Below are positions 18,434 through 27,910 of a stretch of 64,000 nucleotides of DNA, one piece after another. This stretch comes from Candidatus Aminicenantota bacterium (lineage in GTDB: Bacteria; Acidobacteriota; Aminicenantia; Aminicenantales; Aminicenantaceae): assembly GCA_011772495.1 (NCBI GenBank), contig WVZL01000007.1:101464-165463 (forward strand). Reading direction: 5' to 3'. The number at the start of each line of letters is the position of its first letter. Within the stretch, counting starts at the first letter, position 1. Position numbers and translations under genes: made by a program. A model generated the notes under the pieces. It did not search any database. It was not told where the DNA came from and was given only the letters and a program-made list of their open reading frames with translations.

Positions 18434-20836
18434 ATGTTCAGGAATTATTTGAAAATCGCCTTACGAAATATTCTCAGGAATAAAGTCTATTCAATCATAA
18501 ACATTTCCGGATTAGCCATCGGTATGGCGTGCTGCCTTTTGATACTGCTTTTCATACAAGATGAGCTGAGTTATGACAGCTACCATGATGAGGCAGATCA
18601 TATTTTTCGACTCGTAGCAGCGAATAAAGCTTCAGGTGAAGTGCGTCATTTGGCACCCGTAGGCGCTCCTTATGCTGAACTCTTCAGCAGTGCTTTACCC
18701 GAGATACGAAATGCCACCCGGTTTTATAAGCATCGTAGGGTATTGGTGAAATATGAAGATAAGAGATTTTTTGAGGAGCGCTTTTTCTTTGCAGATCCGA
18801 CAGTCTTCGATGTCTTTTCTTTTCCCATGATGAGAGGAAATTCAGAAGCGGCCTTGGCCGCTCCTTTTTCAGTCGTCATCACTGAAGCCATGGCTCAAAA
18901 ATATTTTGGTGATGAGGATCCAACCGCCAGAAGCATTATTCTGGATAACAAACACACCTTTAATATTACCGGTATCATCAGGGATGTCCCTCCTAATTCC
19001 CACTTTCGATTCGATTTTTTAGCTTCTCTGGAGACTTTGGCTGATCTCTATGGTCAACGGTTTCTAAAGCACCCGGGGTATATGTCTTTCTATACCTACC
19101 TCCTTCTTCAAGAGCATACAGATCCCGGTGAGTTTGAGCAGAAACTACAAGGAGTTGTGAAGCAGTTTCTTGGGGAACGGGTGGCCTCGCTGAGAAGCTT
19201 TTATCTGCAGCCTTTGAAGAGCATCCATCTGAATTCGCAAATTGAATTCGAAATCGAACCCAATAGCAATATGTCCTATATTTATATTTATTCTGCCATT
19301 GCGTTTTTTATCCTGCTGATCGCTTCTTTCAATTTCATGAACCTTTCTACGGCACGGTCGGCCAGAAGGGCTAGAGAAGTCGGGATGAGAAAAATCCTTG
19401 GAGCTTTCCGTTGGCAGCTTATCAAACAGTTCCTCGGGGAATCCCTTATTCTGGCCTTGGTGAGCCTTTTGCTGGCCGTTGTGCTGGTTATATTGTTTCA
19501 AGGCTTATTCAACTCTCTTATCGGGAAAGAATTAGCTTTAAACTTATTCGAAAGCCGCACAATCTTTCTTGGCTTTGCGGGAATCGTTTTCATCGTGGGT
19601 GTCTTAGCCGGGTTATACCCAGCGATTTTTCTTTCGGCCTTTGAACCCATACGCATTTTGAAAAGGAAAGTCGGAACTGGCGGGAAGAGTGGTTCCTTTC
19701 GGCGTATCCTGGTCGTGATGCAATTCACTATTTCGATTGTCCTCATCATCGGCACCTTGATCATCCGGAATCAGCTCAATTATATGCGCAGTCAAAACCT
19801 GGGTTTCAGCAAAGAGCAAGTCGTTGTCATTCCCATACATGATCGTGAGGCCAGGAAATCTTACGAATCCATCAAGACAGAAATCATGAAGAATACTTCA
19901 GTCATCAGCACCTCAGCTTCCTCCAGCGTGCCCGGAAAACCTGTTACTAATATTGCCTACCGAGTAGAAGATGCCCAAGAAGATGAGCACGTGAGTGTAG
20001 ACACATTTTTCATCGATCATGATTTTCTGGAAACACTGGATATCAAACTTGCCTCAGGCCGCAATTTTTCTCAAGAATTTTCAACGGATCAGGCCGAGGC
20101 CTTCATCATCAATGAAACAGCCGCCAGGACGTTTGGCTGGAGCAATGCTTTGAACAAGCAGATCATCTGGCCTTCTGATCTGCGGCGAAGAGATGCTATC
20201 GTTAAAAAGGGCCAGGTCGTCGGGGTGATAAAAGACTTCAATGTCACCTCTCTTCATCAAAGCATCGGGCCTGTTCTCTTACAAATTTCGCCTTCCAACT
20301 TTCGTTACCTCTCTGTCCGGATTGCCCCAGAGAATATTCCGAGGACACTGGCTTTTATTCAGGGAGAATGGAGCAGATTTTCACCTGCCTATCCCTTTGA
20401 ATATTCATTCCTGGATGAAGACTTTGACAGGCTCTACAGAACCGACCAGAAAGTTGGCCGAATCATCGGCCTGTTTTCGACGCTGGCCATTTTTGTGGCT
20501 TGCCTTGGTTTGTTCGGGCTGGCGTCATTTTCGGCTGAACAGCGAACCAAAGAAATCGGGATCCGTAAGGTGCTGGGAGCATCTGTCTCGGGAATTGTTC
20601 TGTTTTTTTCAAGAGAATTCACGAAATGGGTCCTGGCAGCAAACCTCATTGCTTGGCCAGTAGCCTATTTTGTGATGAATAAATGGCTGCAGCATTTTGC
20701 CTATCGCACCAAGATCGGGTTCGGGATTTTTGTCCTGTCGGCTTTGCTGACCTTTGTCATTGCTTTCGTCACCGTGAGTTACCAGTCTATCAAAGCCGCA
20801 GTGGCCAACCCAGTGGATTCGCTTCGATATGAATAG
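18434..20836 (+). CDS. FtsX/MacB-type ABC transporter permease
   Basis: ATG 18434 lies seven bases after ggagg; a GTG at 18428 overlaps less well. The 800-residue protein has the classic layout of two MacB-type halves. A helix near 20-40 comes first, then a periplasmic domain (about 45-280), three helices around 285-410, a helix near 430-450, a second periplasmic domain, and three C-terminal helices with an FtsX segment (TKEIGIRKVLGAS). The repeat of REVGMRKILGA in the first half confirms the internal duplication. Such permeases work with a separate ATPase, none of which is adjacent, so it may be an orphan. Substrate unknown. Confidence 0.9.
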   Translation: MFRNYLKIALRNILRNKVYSIINISGLAIGMACCLLILLFIQDELSYDSYHDEADHIFRLVAANKASGEVRHLAPVGAPYAELFSSALPEIRNATRFYKHRRVLVKYEDKRFFEERFFFADPTVFDVFSFPMMRGNSEAALAAPFSVVITEAMAQKYFGDEDPTARSIILDNKHTFNITGIIRDVPPNSHFRFDFLASLETLADLYGQRFLKHPGYMSFYTYLLLQEHTDPGEFEQKLQGVVKQFLGERVASLRSFYLQPLKSIHLNSQIEFEIEPNSNMSYIYIYSAIAFFILLIASFNFMNLSTARSARRAREVGMRKILGAFRWQLIKQFLGESLILALVSLLLAVVLVILFQGLFNSLIGKELALNLFESRTIFLGFAGIVFIVGVLAGLYPAIFLSAFEPIRILKRKVGTGGKSGSFRRILVVMQFTISIVLIIGTLIIRNQLNYMRSQNLGFSKEQVVVIPIHDREARKSYESIKTEIMKNTSVISTSASSSVPGKPVTNIAYRVEDAQEDEHVSVDTFFIDHDFLETLDIKLASGRNFSQEFSTDQAEAFIINETAARTFGWSNALNKQIIWPSDLRRRDAIVKKGQVVGVIKDFNVTSLHQSIGPVLLQISPSNFRYLSVRIAPENIPRTLAFIQGEWSRFSPAYPFEYSFLDEDFDRLYRTDQKVGRIIGLFSTLAIFVACLGLFGLASFSAEQRTKEIGIRKVLGASVSGIVLFFSREFTKWVLAANLIAWPVAYFVMNKWLQHFAYRTKIGFGIFVLSALLTFVIAFVTVSYQSIKAAVANPVDSLRYE

Positions 20837-20886
20837 TTAAGAATCTTGGATCCGAAAACCTAACGCCTATTTTGTTCCTTTCGTGT

Positions 20887-20915
20887 TTGACATCAAATAT
20901 TCTCAGTGCTATATG
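20887..20915 (+). promoter_or_regulatory. Putative sigma70-type promoter
   Basis: TTGACA (20887-20892), a 17-bp spacer and TATATG (20910-20915) lie 82 bp before the methyltransferase gene at 20997. Confidence 0.55.
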
Positions 20916-20996
20916 CTAAGCAAGGTGCTGAGGAAAAATTAACTGCTCATGGTCAACTTTAGAGAAAAATCATGATTCCCTAGGAAGGAGGGCAAA

Positions 20997-21560
20997 ATGT
21001 CATTAATCCCGGCTTTTGAAATAGGATTATGGAATGCCTGGATTCTGACTATTTACTTTATTTTGACTGGCATGGTTCCACAATTTCTGGTTAGCAAGGA
21101 AAGAAAGGAGAAGATGGGATGGCCGCCGTTCAATAAAACCGAGAAAATCTTAGCTCTCATCACCCATGCTGTGATCATGCCTGTAGCCGCCATATATTCA
21201 ATCTTTCTGCCACTGAAATTAGGCACTGTATGGTTGTATGTTGGACTTCCCGTATGTTTCCTGGGGGGAATGATCCTTTTTATTGCTTGTATCAACATCA
21301 TCGCGACTCCGCTTGGTGAGCCATTTTCCAAAGGTGTCTACCGCATTTCAAGACACCCGATTTATTTTGGCGGCTTTTTGGTATACCTTGGCATAGGCAT
21401 TGCCTGTGCTTCCTGGCTATATCTGCTGTTCGCCTTTGCCTGGATAGTCCTGTGGAACATGGTATTGCCCACCGAAGAACGTGATTTAGTCGAGAAGTAT
21501 GGCGATACTTATCGTGAATACCTAGAAAGAACCCCAAGATGGATAGGAATCCCGAAATAA
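20997..21560 (+). CDS. Isoprenylcysteine methyltransferase-like membrane protein
   Basis: The ATG follows aaggagg. The 187-residue protein has about five transmembrane helices. It shows the C-terminal signature of the ICMT/phospholipid methyltransferase group: YRISRHPIYFGGFLVYLG, then PTEERDLVEKYGDTYREYLERTPRW. Members transfer a methyl group from S-adenosylmethionine to a lipid or lipid-linked substrate in the membrane. The bacterial substrate is generally not known. A second family member with the same motif order lies at 52963-53574. Confidence 0.85.
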   Translation: MSLIPAFEIGLWNAWILTIYFILTGMVPQFLVSKERKEKMGWPPFNKTEKILALITHAVIMPVAAIYSIFLPLKLGTVWLYVGLPVCFLGGMILFIACINIIATPLGEPFSKGVYRISRHPIYFGGFLVYLGIGIACASWLYLLFAFAWIVLWNMVLPTEERDLVEKYGDTYREYLERTPRWIGIPK

Positions 21561-21562
21561 AT

Positions 21563-21665
21563 GGGGTCAGACCAAGCTGATTGATTTATTATTAATAATT
21601 TATGGTCATTTTTTTGTAAAATTAGGCCTTAGAACAGTGATTTTAGGGTCGAAAACGTGCATTTA
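21563..21665. repeat. MITE-like repeat, copy 2 (right end missing)
   Basis: It begins with ggggtcagacc (21563-21573) right after the methyltransferase stop. It continues with the family interior (aagctgattgatttatta, then a ccttagaacagtgatttta block). I find no matching right end before the next gene, so it is truncated near 21665. The exact break is uncertain. Confidence 0.6.
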
Positions 21666-21739
21666 AGAAAGAATAGACTTCCTGATTCGTAAAGAATCGA
21701 TTTATTAGATTGAGCAACTGGATTATCGACGCCCGCTGC

Positions 21740-22546
21740 TTATTGCTTCTCGCACCAAATTTTATGTAAGCCTGTGCTTTTTACAGTTATATAATTATTT
21801 CTTGTCCAATCCAGGTCATAGCTGCACAGACTTTTCCATACAAAGGCGTCTAGAAACTCGATTTGAATGGAAACTATTTGGTCTGAATCGACGCCTCGGG
21901 TCTCAGATTTCTTTTTGCGAACAATAGTAGGCGTGGGCTCCCATCTTCCGTTAATCTTTAACTTGTAGCGAATTCTGAATACAGAATCATTGTTAATGAA
22001 GACGTTAAATCTCCTGGTGGATCGATTCTGGGGGCAGTTTCTATTCACCGATAGTGATTTGATATCTCTCAACAGGGTGCCACGCAGGGAAGGAAGATCC
22101 TTGGTGATTCTCGTACAATATCCTGTGAAATTTTCGCCTTCGAATAAAGTGACGTGTACGAAGACCCTGAGCTTGATGGATTTAATTGGCACATTTCTTA
22201 CAAAGTGTGACATCGGAGGATATCCAGTATATTTGTCGATCAGTCTGATCGCATCTGTATCCCAAAAACTGAGAGGATGGGTGTTTTCTGTTTCAACGTA
22301 GACCCGACGGGCATCACCTGAATAGTTCTCACGGCTATATACGAGAAAGTAGTGGTTCGGATTACCTGGATATGGCCTAGCTTGTGGCATCGGGCTATCA
22401 AAGCCAGCCTCGGCAGCGGCCTCCGCTAGACTCTTGTTCCAAGTAGAAACGGAATCATCGCCACTAGTTTTTGTGACGCTCGGCGGGGCCAGATAAAAGT
22501 GACATAAGATGATGAGGCCTAAGATCATAACTTTTAAAACACGCAT
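21740..22546 (-). CDS. Secreted beta/gamma-crystallin-like protein, paralogue 1
   Basis: The ATG follows taggagg by six bases. A signal peptide (about 1-21) precedes two Greek-key-like stretches. The first is YFLVYSRENYSGDARRVY (about 66-83). The second is VTLFEGENFTGYCTRITKD (about 132-150), ending in the DIKSLSV segment. The pattern of aromatic-x-G with a closing Ser is that of beta/gamma-crystallin domains, which often bind calcium and stabilise extracellular proteins. The C-terminal 90 residues form a separate domain that I do not recognise, with conserved Cys and Trp residues. It is 310 bp downstream of a clear paralogue. Function is not established. Confidence 0.72.
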   Translation of the reverse strand: MRVLKVMILGLIILCHFYLAPPSVTKTSGDDSVSTWNKSLAEAAAEAGFDSPMPQARPYPGNPNHYFLVYSRENYSGDARRVYVETENTHPLSFWDTDAIRLIDKYTGYPPMSHFVRNVPIKSIKLRVFVHVTLFEGENFTGYCTRITKDLPSLRGTLLRDIKSLSVNRNCPQNRSTRRFNVFINNDSVFRIRYKLKINGRWEPTPTIVRKKKSETRGVDSDQIVSIQIEFLDAFVWKSLCSYDLDWTRNNYITVKSTGLHKIWCEKQ

Positions 22547-22856
22547 GATTAACCTCCTAAATATTTGAATTTATAATGATTTGTTTTTATTTCATTCCGA
22601 TCTGCCTTTATAAAGAAGGCGTTTGTAAAAAGGAACTAAGAATCGGATAGCAAGAGAGACACTATGTATGTTTTTAAAATCTGCACGTCGAATCTCCCTC
22701 CTCTCGTCATGAAAGACCGCAAATCATGATGAGAGAAGGCACCGAGGCAAGCAATGCCAAGTTCGAACACTGATTGAAACTTTTATGTTCGGTCTGGAGA
22801 TAGCAAAGCAAAAGAAATTGAAAAAGGAACTTGACGGGGGAGCCGAAGCCTGCTGC
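22547..22856. other. 310-bp gap between the crystallin-like paralogues
   Basis: No gene or terminator is convincing here. The part nearest 22547 repeats the leader found upstream of paralogue 2: the same Shine-Dalgarno sequence and the aaatttgaatttata-type AT-rich stretch. So the duplication that made the pair included the 5' leader. Confidence 0.6.
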
Positions 22857-23639
22857 TCATTTCTTCTCACACCAAATTTTAATCCCTTTGTGCTTTATGG
22901 TTATAGTGTTGTGTCTTTTCCAGTCCAGATCATGCTTGCATAAGTCTTTCCATATCACCATATCCAGATGTTGTATTTCAATAGTAACTATTTGATTAGA
23001 ACGGACGGAAGGAGTTTCTGATTTTCCGGCACGAACAGGATTCCAGAGCTCCCATTCCCCATTAACATTCAGTCTGTATCTAATTCTTGTCCCTCCGTTG
23101 TTTTGGATGGTAAAATTAAATATCTTGGTAGATAGATTTTGCGGGCAAGGGCCTTGTACTTTAATTGATCTGATATAATCCAATACAGGGCGCAGCGAGG
23201 GCGTATTCTTTGTAATCGTCAGGCAGTATCCCTTATAGTTTTCTTCTTCATATAAAGTGACAGAAACATAGGGATAAGTTTTGATGGATTTAATTCGAAC
23301 ATATATATACGATTCCGGAGACCCTCCCCATTTATCACCTATTCTAATCCCGTCATTATCCCATAAGTAATACAGACGTGCACACTCAACTCCCGGGTAG
23401 TAGACGCGGTAGGCATTGCCTGTGTAGTTCTCCCCATCGTAAACCATAAAGTATTGACCCATCTGTTGAATTGCATTTGGCATCGCACAATCAAAGCCGG
23501 CGTCTGCGATGGGCTCAGATAGATTCTCGTCTCCAATAGAGACGGGATCATCGTCACCAGTTTTTGTGAGGCCAGGAGGGGTAAGATAAATAATACATAA
23601 AATGGTAAAACCTAAGATCATTGTTTTTAAAATACGCAT
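22857..23639 (-). CDS. Secreted beta/gamma-crystallin-like protein, paralogue 2
   Basis: The 260-residue protein is collinear with the one at 21740-22546. It has a signal peptide (about 1-22), then YFMVYDGENYTGNAYRVYY and VTLYEEENYKGYCLTITKN as Greek-key stretches, each followed by a closing segment (RIKSIK, YIRSIKV). The C-terminal domain shares SxQIVxIEI, the Trp-Lys-(Asp/Ser)-Leu-Cys segment and the final KIWCEK. It starts 45 bp after the stop of the PKD gene on the same strand with its own aggagg site, so it is probably the third gene of that operon. Ligand and role unknown. Confidence 0.72.
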   Translation of the reverse strand: MRILKTMILGFTILCIIYLTPPGLTKTGDDDPVSIGDENLSEPIADAGFDCAMPNAIQQMGQYFMVYDGENYTGNAYRVYYPGVECARLYYLWDNDGIRIGDKWGGSPESYIYVRIKSIKTYPYVSVTLYEEENYKGYCLTITKNTPSLRPVLDYIRSIKVQGPCPQNLSTKIFNFTIQNNGGTRIRYRLNVNGEWELWNPVRAGKSETPSVRSNQIVTIEIQHLDMVIWKDLCKHDLDWKRHNTITIKHKGIKIWCEKK

Positions 23640-23684
23640 GATTAACCTCCTACATATTTGAATTTATTATGATTTCCTTCTTAT

Positions 23685-25424
23685 TCATTCTGATTGTTCC
23701 TTATTGACAAGAACCAACTCCCGCATGTAGAGCAGTTCTGGTTTGTGGCCTGTCATATCGAACAAGGCAAGGTTGATTCTTCGGCTTTCTGCTGGCGGGT
23801 TGATTAAAGACGTTTCGAACACTTTTGTTTCTCCGGCCCCGAGGTTTTCCAGCAGCTTCTGATCGACCAGTTTATCGTTGAGTCGGACGCGCAGCAGCAA
23901 GTAGGGCCAAACATGCCCGCTCGCATTCCGTATCCTTCCGTGCAGGATAAACGGCTGTCCCACTGGCGCCAGGATCATATCTCCGGTGAGGGCCAGAGGG
24001 CTGCCGTCCAAGCCGATTACCTTGTCGACCAATAATTCGGCTGTTCCTGCTGTAGTCCTTCCCGCAGCGACAAAATATCGGATGACGGGAATGGAAAACT
24101 CTACTGCAGGCTGGAGGATGTGAAGAGTGACTTCATGCAGCCCGGGAATGAGGGTAGGAAGTCCAGGCGGGTATCCTGAATCAATCGTGATTTGGTCAGC
24201 CATGGCGAGGAATCGCGTCACCAAGCCAAAGGGATGGCCGTCGATCAGCCACTGGGCCTGCAGAATGCCCGTTCCTTCGTACTTGAGATCCACGAACACT
24301 CGCAAAGGGCTGGTACCCTTGGGGACGACAGTATAAGGCTTGCCGTCCTCGAAGCGCAGCTGAAGGTAAGAGATTGCGAAAGGCGCGCGAGAACCGGTTG
24401 CCGGTACAACCTTTACAGACAGAGAGACAGGGATCCGTTCGCCGTCTCGGATATCAAAGGCGGTCACGGCGTATAGGGCTTCCCGATTGTAGATGTGGGT
24501 GACGCTCAACCCGCTTCTAGGTAGAGACGTACCGTCTCCAAAATCCCAGTCAATGACCAGCGAGTCGAAATTGATGGCCATGAGCATTGCGGATTCTCCT
24601 ACGCGTGGCTCCGGGGGTGTGCACGTGATAAGCCGCGGCGGAAGTATTGCGACGGAGACCATAGCCGTCTCTACGGCACCGCCTCCGTCATAGGCGCGTA
24701 CTAAGTATGACCCGCTAGTCGAATAGACATGGCTGATTTCAGGAGGCGAGGTATCGTTCTCTATTGTACCGTCGCCGAAATCCCAACGGATAAGAGTGGA
24801 GGAAGAGAAATTCACGGCTGTAAAGACGACAGTCTCGCCAGCCCGCGGTTGGGAGGGTGCGAACCGAATAGAGGGCGGACTACCGACCTCAACGTTAGCC
24901 TTGATAGGGTGTTCCGAGGTTCCGGCCATGTCGATAGCGGTGACGATATAGACCCCGGCCGTTGCGTATATGTGGATTTCGGTTCTTCCTCCTAAAGGTA
25001 GGACTGTACCGTCACCGAAATCCCAATGCACCTGGTCGGAGAGGAAGTTGACGGCTGTGAAGGTGACGGGTTGAGTGGCTCTGGGCGAGGTAGGAGTGTA
25101 ATCGATCAGGCGTTTTTCCCGGATGGTGATGGTCACAGTCTCCACCCCCACCAAACCACTGGCGCTGACAAGGTAGGTGCCCTGCTTGCGAAAAGCGTGT
25201 GTCACCGAGGCCCCGTTGGTAAAAACGACCGGAGTTCCATCGCCAAAATTCCAATCAAGCTCCGAGGCACCGGGGTTGGTTACGGTGAAAGTGACGGTTT
25301 CCTCTACATTTGGGTCTCCAGGCGTGTAGACGATGGCAGCGTTCGCAGGCAGAGCTAGGCCAAGGAGGATCATGGCCCCGAAGATATTTTTCCTCTTCAA
25401 TACCAAGGTCCTGAACTGTCTCAT
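23685..25424 (-). CDS. Secreted protein with four PKD domains
   Basis: I place the start at ATG 25424, six bases after aaggaga, giving MRQFRTLVLKRKNIFGAMI and a signal peptide ending near ALPANA. Four PKD-type repeats follow, each with the hallmark WxFGDGT (WNFGDGTPV, WDFGDGTVL, WDFGDGTIE, WDFGDGTSL). Behind them is a beta-rich region of about 200 residues that I do not recognise. PKD domains are extracellular immunoglobulin-like folds used for binding sugars or proteins. It begins ten bases after the stop of a large beta-barrel gene, so the two are probably co-transcribed. No catalytic domain is seen. Confidence 0.85.
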   Translation of the reverse strand: MRQFRTLVLKRKNIFGAMILLGLALPANAAIVYTPGDPNVEETVTFTVTNPGASELDWNFGDGTPVVFTNGASVTHAFRKQGTYLVSASGLVGVETVTITIREKRLIDYTPTSPRATQPVTFTAVNFLSDQVHWDFGDGTVLPLGGRTEIHIYATAGVYIVTAIDMAGTSEHPIKANVEVGSPPSIRFAPSQPRAGETVVFTAVNFSSSTLIRWDFGDGTIENDTSPPEISHVYSTSGSYLVRAYDGGGAVETAMVSVAILPPRLITCTPPEPRVGESAMLMAINFDSLVIDWDFGDGTSLPRSGLSVTHIYNREALYAVTAFDIRDGERIPVSLSVKVVPATGSRAPFAISYLQLRFEDGKPYTVVPKGTSPLRVFVDLKYEGTGILQAQWLIDGHPFGLVTRFLAMADQITIDSGYPPGLPTLIPGLHEVTLHILQPAVEFSIPVIRYFVAAGRTTAGTAELLVDKVIGLDGSPLALTGDMILAPVGQPFILHGRIRNASGHVWPYLLLRVRLNDKLVDQKLLENLGAGETKVFETSLINPPAESRRINLALFDMTGHKPELLYMRELVLVNKEQSE

Positions 25425-25434
25425 TTCTGTCTCC

Positions 25435-27450
25435 TTAAAATGACAAATCAAGCTGGCCAAACCAGGCTGTGTAATCACGAATGTACCCCTGCATCTCAGA
25501 CCGATTATAGCTGCTGCGGAGGGAAAGGACTAAGCTGCTGACCTGGATCCAGGGGACCCATTTCTGCACGTTCAGATTCAGGTTCCCTTCCAGATTGAGG
25601 AAGCGGGAGATACCTGGGCTCCCGGCTTCGGTCTGCGAATAAGAGCCGTTAAAGGAAACGGAGACGATCTGAGGAATGAACCAGACTTCGGCGAGCAGAA
25701 AGGAATTGAGCATCTTTTGGCGTTCATCTTGCGCGGGCATGTTTATCCCCGAATAACCCAAGGTCGGCATCAGGGTCAGCCAATTCCCGATCCGGAACGC
25801 GCCACTCAGGTTAGCGGTCAAATTCCGGTTGTCAAGCTGAGGATTGCTGGCGCTCGATAAGCGGGCATTGGTCAGGCTTAAAGTGATATTCCCGGTTCGG
25901 CCTAAAATCCAGTTCAGCGCTCCGGACAGCTGGAGGCCTTGGCTGTCCTGCGGGGAGAACACTTCGCCCTCTATGATGGAGGAGTCCTGGGAATCGTACT
26001 TCAAGCTGAAATTGAAGGAGAACGGATTAGATAGAGTCCAGATCAGGTTCAGGTTGGCGTTCCTATTCTTGGTCGTCGTCAGGTTAGGCTTGTCGTCCAC
26101 ATTGTCCCGGGCCTCCAGATAGGAGCCGCTGAGATTGACCCTCCCTAGGTTGAGGCCGAGATTGGCATCATAGATTTTCCGGTCGTTGGCAAAATAGGAA
26201 AAGCCGATGGGATTGAACTGCGGACTGATCCGGCGGAAGTTGGCGCTCAGGTTGAAACTTCCCAATAGGGCGCTACCGCTTAGCCGCCAGGCGGTTCCTC
26301 GAAGCGCATCCTGATCATCTTCGAGGTTCCCGTCATAGCGGCTCTCAGCGTACTCCCCGCCGAGCGTCACTTTATTCGAAAACAAGCTTATTATCGGGAG
26401 AAAAGCCAGAACGCGGCCTTGGCGGGCCATGCCTCCCCACATCACACCGACGTTGGAACCAAGACTGGGATCGTCTTTGCCAGCCACGTAAACGACTTTG
26501 AACGACAATCGATCCTTCCAGAACCGGCTGCCCAACGCTGCTCCGTATAAGGACAGGCCAGGCTTGGGCACGCCGAAACCAGAAAAACCCTGAGGCTGCT
26601 GGGCGCTGACGTCGAAGAGATGGATAGAAGCTTTTCGGCCATAGAACGCGTATTCCACCCCTCTCCGGCCCAAACCTGAAACAGTAAAATCAGATTCCTG
26701 GATGTTGATATCCCCGACTCTTAGAGTGTGCTCTCCATGAGTCACGGACAGCATCATGTTGGACAAGTCGAAGGGGTTGCTGCCTTCGGGTGGCTCTCCA
26801 GCATAGATGAAATTCGAATCCAAGCCTAGGCCGAATCGGTTCTTATTGAAATTCCAGGCAACGCGGAAGTTCCCGTCGGCAGTCGCGATTGAACTTTCGG
26901 GGTCAGACGAACTTTGTTGAATTGGGATCCTGACGCTGGCGTTCAGATCGATCGGCATTTTATATTTTCGGACCATCTGTTCATCTTCGAGAGGTCCAGT
27001 CGGAACCGGAGGGAGGAATGCGCCGCTCTCATCGACTGCTCGGAACGTTGATTCCGGTGCTCCCTGAGGCAAAGCTAGTGTCTGGCCATTGATCGATACC
27101 TGAATGAAATAATCGAATTCGAGACCAGAGAGCACCGAAGTGTCAAAATTACAGACATAGTCCATCCCGGATGAAGTCTCCATGGGTCGGACCTGGAAAT
27201 CTTCCAGGTCTGGGGTCCGGTAGTAGAAGCGCATCCAATCTGCCTGGCCGGCCACTATGGCCTTGATCTCCAAGGACTCCCCGCGTTTGAAAGCTGTCAC
27301 CGGAGTGTGGTCGATGGCGGTATCGGCGCCTTCTTGTTGCGATCCTAGCAGAGGAGAGAAGCCCAAGAGAATACAAATCCAAAATATGATGGCAGCGAGT
27401 CTACGGCTATAGTCTCGGCCTTCTCTCGAAATTCTGACTTTTTCTCTCAT
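25435..27450 (-). CDS. Large outer-membrane beta-barrel protein, unknown family
   Basis: The most likely start is ATG 27450 (MREKVRISREGRDY), with a hydrophobic signal segment at about 19-38. A TTG/ATG further up is possible. After a beta-rich N-terminal domain (about 45-150) the remainder consists of amphipathic strands with alternating aromatic residues and many short turns (NLTTTKNRNANLNLIW, SLVLSLRSSYNRS) and ends in FGQLDLSF, a typical C-terminal beta-signal. This suggests a barrel of about 18-24 strands. No known transporter signature is present. It is first in a minus-strand cluster with the PKD and crystallin-like proteins. By eye this gene and the PKD gene are more GC-rich than their surroundings. 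Confidence 0.75.
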   Translation of the reverse strand: MREKVRISREGRDYSRRLAAIIFWICILLGFSPLLGSQQEGADTAIDHTPVTAFKRGESLEIKAIVAGQADWMRFYYRTPDLEDFQVRPMETSSGMDYVCNFDTSVLSGLEFDYFIQVSINGQTLALPQGAPESTFRAVDESGAFLPPVPTGPLEDEQMVRKYKMPIDLNASVRIPIQQSSSDPESSIATADGNFRVAWNFNKNRFGLGLDSNFIYAGEPPEGSNPFDLSNMMLSVTHGEHTLRVGDINIQESDFTVSGLGRRGVEYAFYGRKASIHLFDVSAQQPQGFSGFGVPKPGLSLYGAALGSRFWKDRLSFKVVYVAGKDDPSLGSNVGVMWGGMARQGRVLAFLPIISLFSNKVTLGGEYAESRYDGNLEDDQDALRGTAWRLSGSALLGSFNLSANFRRISPQFNPIGFSYFANDRKIYDANLGLNLGRVNLSGSYLEARDNVDDKPNLTTTKNRNANLNLIWTLSNPFSFNFSLKYDSQDSSIIEGEVFSPQDSQGLQLSGALNWILGRTGNITLSLTNARLSSASNPQLDNRNLTANLSGAFRIGNWLTLMPTLGYSGINMPAQDERQKMLNSFLLAEVWFIPQIVSVSFNGSYSQTEAGSPGISRFLNLEGNLNLNVQKWVPWIQVSSLVLSLRSSYNRSEMQGYIRDYTAWFGQLDLSF

Positions 27451-27731
27451 GGATATAAGAGCACTTTTTTCTAATTGATATAAGAAACCCATTCGTTTAT
27501 CAAGGTTAGAAGTCTATTGGTCAATCCTAGCCGTTCGAAATCGCTTATTTTTAATGTTATAAATACTCTAAAAAATCGTAAAGATATGCTCAATCCTCTT
27601 TAAGGATGAATCTTGCGATGATTTTTTTTTAATTTTTCATCACCCCCAAGGAGGATATTAAGCTTGAAGAGAAGTAGAAAAAATCTTCCAAAGAAGATAA
27701 ATTTTAGACGCTTTACTTCCATACTTCTGGT

Positions 27732-27769
27732 GGGCGGTTAGCTCAGTTGGGAGAGCGCAGCGTTCGCAA
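27732..27769 (+). repeat. tRNA-Ala 5'-half fragment 1 (att-like)
   Basis: These 38 bases equal positions 1-38 of the complete tRNA-Ala gene at 33300, from the acceptor 5' strand to the end of the anticodon loop, without mismatch. The sequence then diverges, so no tRNA can form. The preceding bases (aagtagaaaaaa...gataaatttt) resemble the flanks of the other two copies. I read it as the displaced 5' half left by integration at the anticodon loop. Confidence 0.85.
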
Positions 27770-27780
27770 GACGACATCCC

Positions 27781-27910
27781 CCCTGATGCGTAAATCCTTG
27801 ATTTTGCCAGGAATATCAATATTATCAGCGACTTACCTTTAATCTTCCTTTTAGTCCCAGTTTCATATTTTTAGCAATTTTTAGTCTTTTTTGTCACAGA
27901 TTGGGCACAC
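27781..27910. repeat. Conserved left end of integrative unit 1
   Basis: The stretch from ccctgatgc to ttgggcacac aligns along its whole length with 30768-30897, which lies in the same place behind the second tRNA fragment. By eye about three quarters of the bases match. No gene is evident in it. It probably is the element terminus that sits next to the attachment site. Confidence 0.7.

Noticed and set aside
27664..27741. Mini-frame MKRSRKNLPKKINFRRF after a good aaggagg site
   Set aside because: It runs directly into the tRNA fragment and its sequence resembles the flanks of the other two tRNA copies, so I read it as element remnant rather than a gene.
27732..27810. A complete tRNA at 27732
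   Set aside because: The 5' half is perfect but bases after the anticodon loop cannot form the anticodon stem, T-arm or acceptor stem.
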